Positions 15,941 to 25,791 of a stretch of 64,000 nt of DNA are shown here, in pieces (position 1 is the stretch's first letter; the number at the start of each line of letters is the position of its first letter). The notes below the pieces were generated by a model. That model worked only from the letters and a program-made list of their open reading frames with translations. It was not told the origin of the DNA and searched no databases. The translations under genes were made by a program, and so were the position numbers. Origin of the DNA: Thermoanaerobacter ethanolicus JW 200 (GTDB lineage: Bacteria; Bacillota; Thermoanaerobacteria; Thermoanaerobacterales; Thermoanaerobacteraceae); NCBI RefSeq assembly GCF_003722315.1, contig NZ_CP033580.1:248001-312000 (forward strand), given 5' to 3'.

Positions 15941-17161
15941 ATGGATTTAGTTTACTCTCACGTTTGCGGATTAGATGTCCATAAAAAGAATGTCGTAGCT
16001 TGTATAATAACACCAGAAGGTAAAGAAATCCGCACTTTTTCAACTATGACCGATGACCTTATTGCATTAAAAGAATTTATTAAAGCTAAAGGTTGTTCTG
16101 TTGTTGCTATGGAAAGTACCGGCTCTTATTGGAAACCTATTTACAATCTACTTGAGCTTGAGAGCATTAAAATCCTACTCGTCAATGCTAAGCATATTAA
16201 AAATGTCCCTGGTAGAAAAACCGATGTAAAAGATGCTGAGTGGATAGCAAGTCTCTTGCAACATGGCCTTTTGCAAGGCAGCTTTGTGCCAGATCGTGAA
16301 CAAAGAGAGCTTCGCGAACTTGTCCGCTATAGAAAAAGCCTCATTGAAGAAAAATCAAGAGAACTTAATCGCATACAAAAGGTTTTAGAAGGAGCTAATA
16401 TCAAACTGTCTTCGGTAGTCTCTGATATCAACGGGGCATCCAGTCGTTCTATACTTGAGGCTATTATAAATGGTGAAGAAAATCCCGAAACCCTGGCTGA
16501 GCTTTCTCAAGGCAAGCTAAAAAATAAAATGGATGAACTAAAACGCGCTTTAAAAGGCTTGATCAATCATCACCAAAGGATGCTTCTGGAAATACAGCTT
16601 AGACATATTGATTACCTTGATGAAGAAATAGCAAAATTAGACGAAGAAATTAAAAATCGAATGCTCCCTTTTGAAAAAGACCTGGCACTGCTGGATACAA
16701 TCCCTGGAGTCGGAAGAAGAACTGCAGAACAAATAATAGCCGAAATCGGCACGAATATGGAACAGTTCCCCTCTGCTGCCCATTTGTGTTCTTGGGCAGG
16801 GTTGTGTCCAGGTCATAATGAAAGTGCTGGTAAACAAAAGTCTGCAAGAACTCGAAAAGGTAACCAAAAATTGCGAAGCTCTCTTATTGAAGCTGCCAGA
16901 GCTGCCTCAAGGGCAAAAGATACTTATCTTTCAAGTCAGTACCACCGCATCGCTGCTCGAAGAGGAGCAAACCGTGCAGCAGTTGCAGTGGCACATAGCA
17001 TTTTAATTATAGTTTATCATATTCTCAAGCAAAAGCAACCATATATTGAATTAGGTCCTACTTATTATGAAGAGAAAAAGCGTAATATGATTATTCGTCA
17101 ATCTTTAAAAAAGCTAGAGTCTTTAGGCCTTAAGGTCACGGTCGAATCTGCAGTGTCTTAA
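15941..17161 (+). CDS. IS110-family transposase in the CRISPR array
   Basis: 406-residue DEDD recombinase. The RuvC-like domain shows [15 protein letters not shown] (first Asp), [18 protein letters not shown] (Glu) and [16 protein letters not shown] (two Asp). The Transposase_20 domain shows [21 protein letters not shown] and [26 protein letters not shown] with its likely catalytic Ser. The ATG at 15941 follows AAAAAGGAG; the upstream in-frame ATG at 15869 lies in the predicted bridge RNA and is rejected. The frame is intact, so mobility is plausible. It is antisense to the pre-crRNA and may be affected by read-through. Confidence 0.95.
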   Translation: MDLVYSHVCGLDVHKKNVVACIITPEGKEIRTFSTMTDDLIALKEFIKAKGCSVVAMESTGSYWKPIYNLLELESIKILLVNAKHIKNVPGRKTDVKDAEWIASLLQHGLLQGSFVPDREQRELRELVRYRKSLIEEKSRELNRIQKVLEGANIKLSSVVSDINGASSRSILEAIINGEENPETLAELSQGKLKNKMDELKRALKGLINHHQRMLLEIQLRHIDYLDEEIAKLDEEIKNRMLPFEKDLALLDTIPGVGRRTAEQIIAEIGTNMEQFPSAAHLCSWAGLCPGHNESAGKQKSARTRKGNQKLRSSLIEAARAASRAKDTYLSSQYHRIAARRGANRAAVAVAHSILIIVYHILKQKQPYIELGPTYYEEKKRNMIIRQSLKKLESLGLKVTVESAVS

Positions 17162-17263
17162 CTTTTAATTTAACTTTATTAACCATTTATTTATCCCATA
17201 TTTTTACATCGGTATGGGTTTAGTTTTTTGTTGCCTTTTTGAGAGACACTATTTTCAGGATAG

Positions 17264-20200
17264 GTAGGCTAAAAACAATACTTGCCTTGGCAATTTCGTT
17301 TGTAGCTTTAGTGTTTCAATTCCTTATAGGTAGGCTAAAAACAATGGCAAATTTGCCTCAAGTATTTAATTATGAAAAGTTTCAATTCCTTATAGGTAGG
17401 CTAAAAACTATTCGAGAATATACATTGTTCCCTGTTGGACCTTAGTTTCAATTCCTTATAGGTAGGCTAAAAACTGGCTGTAGCGCTATCTGATAGTCAG
17501 CATCAGGCAAGTTTCAATTCCTTATAGGTAGGCTAAAAACAAGCCTTACAAAAATATTATAGCACGACAAAAGAAGAGTTTCAATTCCTTATAGGTAGGC
17601 TAAAAACTGAAGGCTTAGACGAAGAAGAAGACGAAGAAGAATAGTTTCAATTCCTTATAGGTAGGCTAAAAACCTAGTGCAAACGCAGTAAAATTACAAA
17701 ACTACATCCAGTTTCAATTCCTTATAGGTAGGCTAAAAACATGCAAAAATTAGAAGATTGGCTAAAAGACATAGAACTGTTTCAATTCCTTATAGGTAGG
17801 CTAAAAACATATTTGGCCGAGGTGAAAAAAATTGTACTCCAATCCGTTTCAATTCCTTATAGGTAGGCTAAAAACGCAGTCACAGATTATTTATGCAAGG
17901 TGGGATTCAAAGTTTCAATTCCTTATAGGTAGGCTAAAAACCAGAGAGGCTGTATGGAACAGAGCGATAGAGGCGGGTTTCAATTCCTTATAGGTAGGCT
18001 AAAAACCAGAGGAATTAGAATCAGAGATTTACAGAGAATTACCGTTTCAATTCCTTATAGGTAGGCTAAAAACTCGAATAATAGGGAGTACCTCTGATAC
18101 TACCCATTTTCGTTTCAATTCCTTATAGGTAGGCTAAAAACTCGCATTGATGATACCAAGCGAAGTATCCAAAGTGAGTTTCAATTCCTTATAGGTAGGC
18201 TAAAAACATGAAGCCAAGAAGTATGTTGATAATATTCAAGAGAGTTTCAATTCCTTATAGGTAGGCTAAAAACCAATCGTTACGCTTTCCGCTGCTGTGC
18301 CGTTGTTTGGTTTCAATTCCTTATAGGTAGGCTAAAAACAGGCACAAACAGAAATGACAAAAACAAAAGTATTGTTGTTTCAATTCCTTATAGGTAGGCT
18401 AAAAACAAAATATTTTCAGCAGCAAAAGATAAGCGCTGCTAAGTTTCAATTCCTTATAGGTAGGCTAAAAACGTTGCATAGACTTTATAAATTGTTAGGA
18501 GGTAAAGAAGTTTCAATTCCTTATAGGTAGGCTAAAAACGGAATTAGCTATGGATGCCAGAGACCTTGCGGTGTACTGGTTTCAATTCCTTATAGGTAGG
18601 CTAAAAACCGTCGATTAGGTTATGTAGAGTTGTCCATCCTTCTTTGTTTCAATTCCTTATAGGTAGGCTAAAAACACAAACGGATGAGTGAAAAACAAGA
18701 AAAGTTAGAATGTTTCAATTCCTTATAGGTAGGCTAAAAACGAGACGTAGCTTGACCGAGGTAACTGTCGGATGGGGGTTTCAATTCCTTATAGGTAGGC
18801 TAAAAACCGTCCGAACTTAAAAAAGCAGCAGAGAAAAAACTCTCGTTTCAATTCCTTATAGGTAGGCTAAAAACCCTTGAAGCTCTTGCTCAGGAACTAG
18901 AGCAACTGGAGTTTCAATTCCTTATAGGTAGGCTAAAAACGTTTTAAGGGGGCTATGCTTATGATAAAAAAAATAGGTTTCAATTCCTTATAGGTAGGCT
19001 AAAAACAACAAAATAAAACGTGAAATAGAGCAGCTACGAGATCTGTTTCAATTCCTTATAGGTAGGCTAAAAACAAGCAGAAAAAGAAGGGTACGAAAAG
19101 ATAGAGGAAGTTTCAATTCCTTATAGGTAGGCTAAAAACGAAGAGAGGCGGCAGAGATTAGAAAAATACAAGAACAGTTTCAATTCCTTATAGGTAGGCT
19201 AAAAACCTTACATTGCAAAGAAAGCATTAGAAATGGCTGGAGGGTTTCAATTCCTTATAGGTAGGCTAAAAACTTACTTTTATCACACCATATCCCTGTT
19301 TCTTATACTCTGTTTCAATTCCTTATAGGTAGGCTAAAAACAAAGGCACAGAAAAACACACCAATATAATTATATCACAGTTTCAATTCCTTATAGGTAG
19401 GCTAAAAACCAAAACCGGAGTCGGCTATCACTATATAGAAACTGGGTTTCAATTCCTTATAGGTAGGCTAAAAACTGGATACACAACAAAAGCTTTAGAT
19501 TTGCACAGCTGAGTTTCAATTCCTTATAGGTAGGCTAAAAACCTTTCTCATTATGTTCCTTGTAAGCAAGTTTGCTGTGTTTCAATTCCTTATAGGTAGG
19601 CTAAAAACTTGCAATTATCTACAACACAATCGATTGGAAAAAGAGTTTCAATTCCTTATAGGTAGGCTAAAAACGCTCCAGGGGCAGGCAGATGCATTCA
19701 CGGCCAATAGTTTCAATTCCTTATAGGTAGGCTAAAAACACAAATTAAAACTGCTGAAACCATCCTGGCACGCAGGTTTCAATTCCTTATAGGTAGGCTA
19801 AAAACATCAAAACTATCCACGGACATCTGGCAGAGGCTAAGATGTTTCAATTCCTTATAGGTAGGCTAAAAACTCTTCTTTTGCTTCTTCCTGTTGTTCT
19901 TCTACAGTAGTTTCAATTCCTTATAGGTAGGCTAAAAACCCACCTCTTCTTGTGTAAGTCTCAAAAGTATTTCCAGTTTCAATTCCTTATAGGTAGGCTA
20001 AAAACTTTAGAAGAGCAATTGAAAATCGCTGATGCAGATGCGTTTCAATTCCTTATAGGTAGGCTAAAAACACATAAGGAAGGCTTAATTCTAATCTACG
20101 AAGTTGGGTTTCAATTCCTTATAGGTAGGCTAAAAACGTTGTCTCGTTGCCGCTGTTATTGCTAAGACCGCCAACGTTTCAATTCCTTATAGGTAGGCTA

Positions 20201-21610
20201 AAAACAAGATAAAGGATATTTTTAGGAGGGCAAGTTTTTAGTTTCAATTCCTTATAGGTAGGCTAAAAACCAGCAGACATTACTTCACCCCATGCCTCCG
20301 CTGCTGTGTTTCAATTCCTTATAGGTAGGCTAAAAACTTGGCGAAGCCTTTAGCCAGGCCATCCAGTACCTCAACAAGAGTTTCAATTCCTTATAGGTAG
20401 GCTAAAAACGGTGACTTCCATTGTGTCCTGGCCACGAAGCTGGGCAAGTTTCAATTCCTTATAGGTAGGCTAAAAACGATATTCATAAGCTTGCGTTCAA
20501 GCTGTTTCAAACTGGTTTCAATTCCTTATAGGTAGGCTAAAAACTAGCGTTCCATCGTACTCTATTTCCTGTTTTATCACAGTTTCAATTCCTTATAGGT
20601 AGGCTAAAAACGCACTAAGTTTTGCAAAAGTAGAAGAACAAGCAAAAGGTTTCAATTCCTTATAGGTAGGCTAAAAACGCAATGTACGGTAATGGTGAGG
20701 TGTAGTGCTGTGCTGGTTTCAATTCCTTATAGGTAGGCTAAAAACTCGTTATATGAGATTGGGAAAAGAGCTCCTGATATGGGTTTCAATTCCTTATAGG
20801 TAGGCTAAAAACAGTGGATTATAAAGAAGGGAATTACATCGAACCAAGGTTTCAATTCCTTATAGGTAGGCTAAAAACAATTATTAGCCTTAACATGGGA
20901 AGACATAAATTTTGAGTTTCAATTCCTTATAGGTAGGCTAAAAACGATTGTACCTCCTCTCTCTCGGGTTTAGGGTTGTATTCGTTTCAATTCCTTATAG
21001 GTAGGCTAAAAACTCCTCGCCAGCTTCACAAATTGCTTCTGTTTCTTGCGTTTCAATTCCTTATAGGTAGGCTAAAAACTGGGCGGAATTATTAAAAGAT
21101 ATACCGTTTAATGTGGCGTTTCAATTCCTTATAGGTAGGCTAAAAACTCTAAGTGTTGCTAATCTTTTAGCGAAATTCATCTGTTTCAATTCCTTATAGG
21201 TAGGCTAAAAACGCACGAGAAAAAGTCACAAAGGGAGTTGAGAAAAGGTTTCAATTCCTTATAGGTAGGCTAAAAACCGCATACATAAAAGAGCTTTAGA
21301 AAGGCTTAAAGAGTTTCAATTCCTTATAGGTAGGCTAAAAACAAACACATCTTGCGGCAGCAATAGCAAATGAACTTATGTTTCAATTCCTTATAGGTAG
21401 GCTAAAAACGTTCTTAATGAAACTAATCAGCCTATTGGAATTGAGATGTTTCAATTCCTTATAGGTAGGCTAAAAACAACAGAGCTTTTCATGTATTTGA
21501 AATTGAAAGAGAGTTTCAATTCCTTATAGGTAGGCTAAAAACTCACAATAACGGGGCATTATACATATTTATGTCTTTTAGTTTCAATTCCTTATAGGTA
21601 GGCTAAAAAC
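17264..21610 (-). CRISPR. CRISPR array, leader-proximal part (type I-B repeats)
   Basis: Begins with the remaining 13 bases (GTAGGCTAAAAAC) of the interrupted repeat. By hand count 65 complete repeats follow, from 17313 to 21581-21610, with about 65 spacers of roughly 35-38 bases. No sequence variation among complete repeats was noticed, consistent with a live array. Several spacers contain ribosome-site-like or coding-like stretches typical of phage genes (for example near 18960 and 18500). Frames translated across the repeats give a repeated QFLIGRLKT peptide and are artefacts. Confidence 0.98.
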
Positions 21611-21735
21611 TCATTCTAACATGCATAAATAGCACATTATACACCTTACAATTTTTTAATTTCTGTCAAGTATCTTGACTTTATTATACCATATTGTCCA
21701 ATAAAATCAATTACTTTATGAAAATCAGAAAAATA
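21611..21735 (-). promoter_or_regulatory. CRISPR leader with promoter
   Basis: AT-rich leader next to the first repeat. On the minus strand, TTGATT (21705-21710), 16 bases, then TATAAT (21683-21688) preceded by TGG gives an extended -10 promoter reading into the array. A TTGACA lies at about 21663-21669, but 22 bases from the next TATAAT, too far for a second canonical promoter. Orientation agrees with the crRNA handle and the decayed repeat at the other end. Confidence 0.7.
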
Positions 21736-21740
21736 AAAAT

Positions 21741-21784
21741 GTCGTCTATCCCCAGGTGTTTTTGCCTTATTGGGGATCGACGAC
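21741..21784 (-). terminator. Terminator after cas3
   Basis: GTCGTCTATCCCCA (21741-21754) pairs with TGGGGATCGACGAC (21771-21784) with one mismatch. On the minus strand ATTTTTATTTTTC follows. It separates cas gene transcription from the CRISPR leader. Confidence 0.8.
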
Positions 21785-21791
21785 AAATTTG

Positions 21792-24152
21792 TTACCATAT
21801 ACTTGTGACTCCTTTTGTTATAAAACCTGTTTCTTTGTCATAATAATCATTTAAACTATCATAATTTACATACTTAAAACCCCAAATATCAGGAGGCATA
21901 TTTTCCACTGTTGCAGGTATTGATATTACATATTTATAAAAGTCAGCTTTAAATCGATTAAAAATATTTCTCCTTTCAAATAGATTTTTTATGTCTTTAA
22001 GCTCAACATACTTATGCCACAATTCTTTAGCTTCATCATTCAATTCAATAAATGCATCTACTTTATAATAGTCATCTTCAATTAATTCAAATTTGGAAAT
22101 ACACATATTTCCATCTTCGCTATCATACCTCAATGTGTATATAGCATCTAATAGCTCTCTTCCTTCATTTGAGGACATTCTCTCTGATACTTCTTGATAA
22201 TATTTCTCTATAATCTTCAAAAGTTCTTGCTCTTTTATAGTATCATATTTACTTAGTATTTCACGCGTTATGCCAAGTAATATTTTATCATAAACATATT
22301 TTGAATATTTTTGACCTTTTTCATCTATCAATGATACAACATAGACTTCTCCTTTTCCTCTCCAGTTCCTGTTGCACCTTCCTGCTGATTGATTAATAGA
22401 ATCAAGAGGTGCTATATCTCTTACAACAACATCAAAATCAATATCTACCCCTGCTTCTACTAATTGAGTCGTTACAGCAAACCTTATCTTACCTTCTTTT
22501 ATTTTTTCTATTCTTTCCAACCTTTCCATAGGTACTACATGTGTTGACATGTAAATTATTTCATCATTAGGTATCTTAGCCCTTAATATATTATAAAATT
22601 GTTGAGCAGATTTTATAGTATTTAGTATGAAAAGATAGCTTTTACCATCATTTAAATCAAACATTTCGCTTAGCTCTTCTAAGGTAATATCTCGACTCAA
22701 TTTGGGAATAATTTCTACCCTATCCATTTGAGTAAAATATTTAGTCTTGGCTACTAATGGATAAATTTCCTCTTCTCTAAATATTAACGGCTGAGTAGCA
22801 GTTACAAAAATTATATATGAATTTAATTCATTTGCAACCGCTTTTAAAAGTTCTTTTGTCAAAAGCCAATATTTAAATGGTATTGATTGGACTTCATCAA
22901 GTATAATTATAGAATTCGCTAATCTGTGGAACTTCCTCAAAGTTTTATTTTTTTCAGACACTAATGTATGAAAAAATTGAACAAAAGTAGTTATTATTAT
23001 TTCTGAATTCCATCCTTCTATCAATATTTTGGCTTGTTCATCTTCAAATTCAGTATTATTTTTAGTATATCTTATATCTGACAAATGATGATGTTTCAAT
23101 ATTATTTCTGTATCTGGTTGAATTCCATTATATCTTAACAAATCTTCAAGCACATTAGAATTTTGTTCTATAATACTTAAAAATGGCAAAGAATAAATAA
23201 TTCTATATTTTACACCGGTTTCTTTATACAATTTGGCCCATAATTTCATCGCAAAAGCAATTGTAGTCAACGTTTTGCCAAGGCCTGTAGGAAGATTGAT
23301 AGACATTATTTTTTGTTTAATATCTATATCCTTCTCTAATACTTCTTTATAGGCTTCCTCTCTCAATAAATTAATTTTACTTTCTTTATCTGGAAAAGAT
23401 GCTTTATACTCTTTTACAAGCTGCTCTTCAAACTTTATTTCCGGCCGTTTTATATTGTCAATTCCAACAACAACTTCAGTTTTATCGGCATCAACAAGTA
23501 AAGAAAACAAAAAGTTTAATAATAAATATATAGAAACATCTTGCTCCTCTTTAAGTCTTCTTAATTCTCTTTTGATTTTTCTTAATTCAGAATTAATACT
23601 ATCAATATAATCATTTATCGCTGATTTAGTCAAATTTTCATTTAAGCCAGCATTTCTAAGCTTTCCATTTAATACTTGTAATTTTTCATCATCTATACTG
23701 TTAAGCTGTTTTTTAAGTACTTCTAACTCTTTATCATCTAATATAACTTCATTAAAAACATTTTTTAAATCTCCATGGTGATTTTTAACAATTAAAAAAG
23801 CTATAAAAGGAAACAATATCCCCTTTCTATCCTGAGCATTTATTTCATTTTTAACCAAATAAAAGGCTACAACTGCAGATAATAAAGAATGGTGCGTTTC
23901 TTCCATTGTTTTTAATTTATTTCTCTCTTTCTCGTTTTCAGTAAACAAATACTTTTGAAAATAATTTGTCGCTTTTCCAAAGTCGTGGCATAAAGAAATT
24001 ATAGTAGCTGTTTTTAAGAAAGTCTCTTTATCTATTATCGCCACCTTTTTTTCGTTAAAGTAGCTTCTAATTATTTTAGAAGTATTGATGAGATGGTCTT
24101 CTAAAAATTTGTCAGGATGGGAGTATAATTCAGAAAAAGATGACATGTTCAC
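21792..24152 (-). CDS. cas3: CRISPR-associated helicase-nuclease Cas3
   Basis: Type I effector that unwinds and degrades target DNA once Cascade has bound. In order: HD nuclease domain (HLINTSKIIRSYF, SLCHDFGKATNYFQKYL, ETHHSLLSAVVAFY, KNHHGDL), then superfamily 2 helicase motifs: NLPTGLGKTLTTIAF (Walker A), IIILDEVQSIP (DExx box), IIFVTATQPL (motif III), TQLVEAGVDIDFDVVVRD and QSAGRCNRNWRG (motif VI). At 786 residues it is typical of I-B. The start is GTG 24152 or ATG 24146; both overlap the end of cas5. It is the last gene before the leader. Confidence 0.97.
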   Translation of the reverse strand: MNMSSFSELYSHPDKFLEDHLINTSKIIRSYFNEKKVAIIDKETFLKTATIISLCHDFGKATNYFQKYLFTENEKERNKLKTMEETHHSLLSAVVAFYLVKNEINAQDRKGILFPFIAFLIVKNHHGDLKNVFNEVILDDKELEVLKKQLNSIDDEKLQVLNGKLRNAGLNENLTKSAINDYIDSINSELRKIKRELRRLKEEQDVSIYLLLNFLFSLLVDADKTEVVVGIDNIKRPEIKFEEQLVKEYKASFPDKESKINLLREEAYKEVLEKDIDIKQKIMSINLPTGLGKTLTTIAFAMKLWAKLYKETGVKYRIIYSLPFLSIIEQNSNVLEDLLRYNGIQPDTEIILKHHHLSDIRYTKNNTEFEDEQAKILIEGWNSEIIITTFVQFFHTLVSEKNKTLRKFHRLANSIIILDEVQSIPFKYWLLTKELLKAVANELNSYIIFVTATQPLIFREEEIYPLVAKTKYFTQMDRVEIIPKLSRDITLEELSEMFDLNDGKSYLFILNTIKSAQQFYNILRAKIPNDEIIYMSTHVVPMERLERIEKIKEGKIRFAVTTQLVEAGVDIDFDVVVRDIAPLDSINQSAGRCNRNWRGKGEVYVVSLIDEKGQKYSKYVYDKILLGITREILSKYDTIKEQELLKIIEKYYQEVSERMSSNEGRELLDAIYTLRYDSEDGNMCISKFELIEDDYYKVDAFIELNDEAKELWHKYVELKDIKNLFERRNIFNRFKADFYKYVISIPATVENMPPDIWGFKYVNYDSLNDYYDKETGFITKGVTSIW

Positions 24153-24843
24153 CCTTAACCTCCCAACATTTCTTTACATGACACTTTATGCTTTGTCCAT
24201 TTACTTCATATAAAACATCTTCGTAACTTAAAACAACCCTATCTTCATTCATACCTGCAGGTATCTTTTCTTTAAAATATTTTTTGCCATTTTCAAAATA
24301 AATTTTGTCCTCTACAATAGATTGAAATGGTAGTACTGATAAAATATCTACTTCTGCATTTTCTATTTCTTCTGCTTCATATACCCCTATAAACTTATAA
24401 TCAGCAATCATTTCACTTAACCCTAAAGACAAAGTATACACATTTCGGCGATTTTTTATTTTTTCCACTATGTCTTCAAATAAATCATTATCTTTATGCA
24501 TAAAGTAAATCCGATACGCTGCATCTTTTACAAATTCTGTCTTCACTTGCGTTCTCGCCTCATGATTTTTAGCTTTATAAGGTATCCAGTAATTCCCTTT
24601 TGTATTTATTAAATTCAGTCCCAATCTGATTTTTTTAATAGGGTTCAATATCCTGATAGCAACTTTGCAGTTTTCCTCTGAAAAAACTTTGAGATATTCT
24701 TTTTTGTCAATCCCCGCTATCGCCCCCAACATGCCTTTGACAGTTGGGGGTGGTGGAAAGGAAAAAGTAAGCGGGGAAGAAGTAGTATAGTATTTTCTGA
24801 AATGTCCATAGTCCCCGAACACATCAAAAACTAAAGTCTTCAT
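24130..24843 (-). CDS. cas5: CRISPR-associated Cas5 (type I-B)
   Basis: RAMP protein that caps the 5' handle of crRNA in Cascade. Its 237 residues begin MKTLVFDVFGDYGHFRKYYTTSSPLTFSFPPPPTVKGMLGAIAGI, the very characteristic Cas5 N-terminus. The middle carries YRIYFMHKDNDLFEDIVEKI and TLSLGLSEMIADYKFIG. It follows cas7 by 12 bases and overlaps cas3. Start ATG follows AAGGGGATATAGAG. Confidence 0.96.
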   Translation of the reverse strand: MKTLVFDVFGDYGHFRKYYTTSSPLTFSFPPPPTVKGMLGAIAGIDKKEYLKVFSEENCKVAIRILNPIKKIRLGLNLINTKGNYWIPYKAKNHEARTQVKTEFVKDAAYRIYFMHKDNDLFEDIVEKIKNRRNVYTLSLGLSEMIADYKFIGVYEAEEIENAEVDILSVLPFQSIVEDKIYFENGKKYFKEKIPAGMNEDRVVLSYEDVLYEVNGQSIKCHVKKCWEVKGEHVIFF

Positions 24844-24855
24844 CTCTATATCCCC

Positions 24856-25767
24856 TTAATATTGGAGTTTTTGAATGTTTAATCCTTCCAAAGCTTTCTC
24901 TAATGTACATTCTTCTCCATTACATGTAAATGTAACTCTATAATCGTAAATGTATTTTATCAATTTTATTTTCTCTTGGTTTTGTTTTAGCACTGCCACA
25001 AGTTCTGTTATATCGAGTTTGCCATCTTGTATATCTCTTATTTCTTCGTCTTCCATCTCATGCACAAATTTTATGCGTTTTTCAAGCTCACCTATTTGAT
25101 AGTTGTTCTCTTGGTATACCACTTCTATTAATAATCTTGGCATATGTCCCATTTTTGAACCTGACATTAAATTTTTGGTACCATTCCACATTCCTTCTAA
25201 CATCAAATCAACATCTTCAACTGTCAAAGGTATATTCTGATTTATTGCAGCATTTTCATTAACAATCCCATAAAAAGCAATTAATGAGTAGGGTAATATG
25301 TATTTTTCTGTAAATGTTCCTTGCCCTCTACCCTCTCCAGATGGCATAACTGTTGTACCTTTTATATACATTAAATCTACCTTATGAAGAGATTTGCCAT
25401 ATTTGAATTGTACTGGGCCAGTGAGGGTCATTACTTTGTCTTTTACTGCAGTTGTTGCTCCAAATAGCCTTACATCAATGCACCTGGCAATTATATCTTC
25501 ATCTTTACCAAAATCCCCTATCCTATCTTCTTTTGTCCTTAGTTTTCCATCCTCTTTTCTTGTTTCAATTATAAACACTTCTTTGCCTTTGTAATAAGCA
25601 AGATAATCCCTTATCGTCCTTTTAAGTCTTACATCTGTCACTATGTTTATTCCCGTTTCTTCATCTATACGCGGCTTGTTTTCATCCACCGGGTCGCCAT
25701 TAGGATTTGCAAAGCTCACATCATAGAGAAATAAAATCTCTGCACGATTTTTAATAACATTTTCCAT
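24856..25767 (-). CDS. cas7: CRISPR-associated Cas7 (Csh2 type)
   Basis: Backbone subunit of type I-B Cascade; several copies line the crRNA. The N-terminal RRM-like core reads ILFLYDVSFANPNGDPVDENKPRIDEETGINIVTDVRLKRTIRDYL, typical of Csh2. GRGQGTFTEKYILPYSLIAFYGIVN and the MSGSKMGHMPRLLIEV segment follow. Length is 303 residues. Its own ribosome site, GGGGAGG, was retained after the IS4 element landed just upstream; originally its ATG followed the cas8b stop directly. Confidence 0.96.
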   Translation of the reverse strand: MENVIKNRAEILFLYDVSFANPNGDPVDENKPRIDEETGINIVTDVRLKRTIRDYLAYYKGKEVFIIETRKEDGKLRTKEDRIGDFGKDEDIIARCIDVRLFGATTAVKDKVMTLTGPVQFKYGKSLHKVDLMYIKGTTVMPSGEGRGQGTFTEKYILPYSLIAFYGIVNENAAINQNIPLTVEDVDLMLEGMWNGTKNLMSGSKMGHMPRLLIEVVYQENNYQIGELEKRIKFVHEMEDEEIRDIQDGKLDITELVAVLKQNQEKIKLIKYIYDYRVTFTCNGEECTLEKALEGLNIQKLQY

Positions 25768-25791
25768 TTATTTTTCCTCCCCTTCTTTTTT

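Larger units (their letters stand above)
15671..17263 (+). mobile_element. IS110-family insertion sequence (copy B) inside a CRISPR repeat
   Basis: About 1593 bases between the first 17 and the last 13 bases of one CRISPR repeat, which together make exactly 30. No repeat base is lost. ATAG occurs at both junctions (15667-15670 and 17260-17263), so the crossover can lie anywhere in those four bases. This fits the family: no target duplication and a short shared core. The orientation is opposite to array transcription. Confidence 0.93.

Noticed and set aside
17239-20165. Short open frames with a repeated QFLIGRLKT peptide
   Set aside because: They are translations of CRISPR repeats and spacers, not genes.
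21661-21669. Second leader promoter starting TTGACA
   Set aside because: The next TATAAT is 22 bases away, beyond the normal spacer range.
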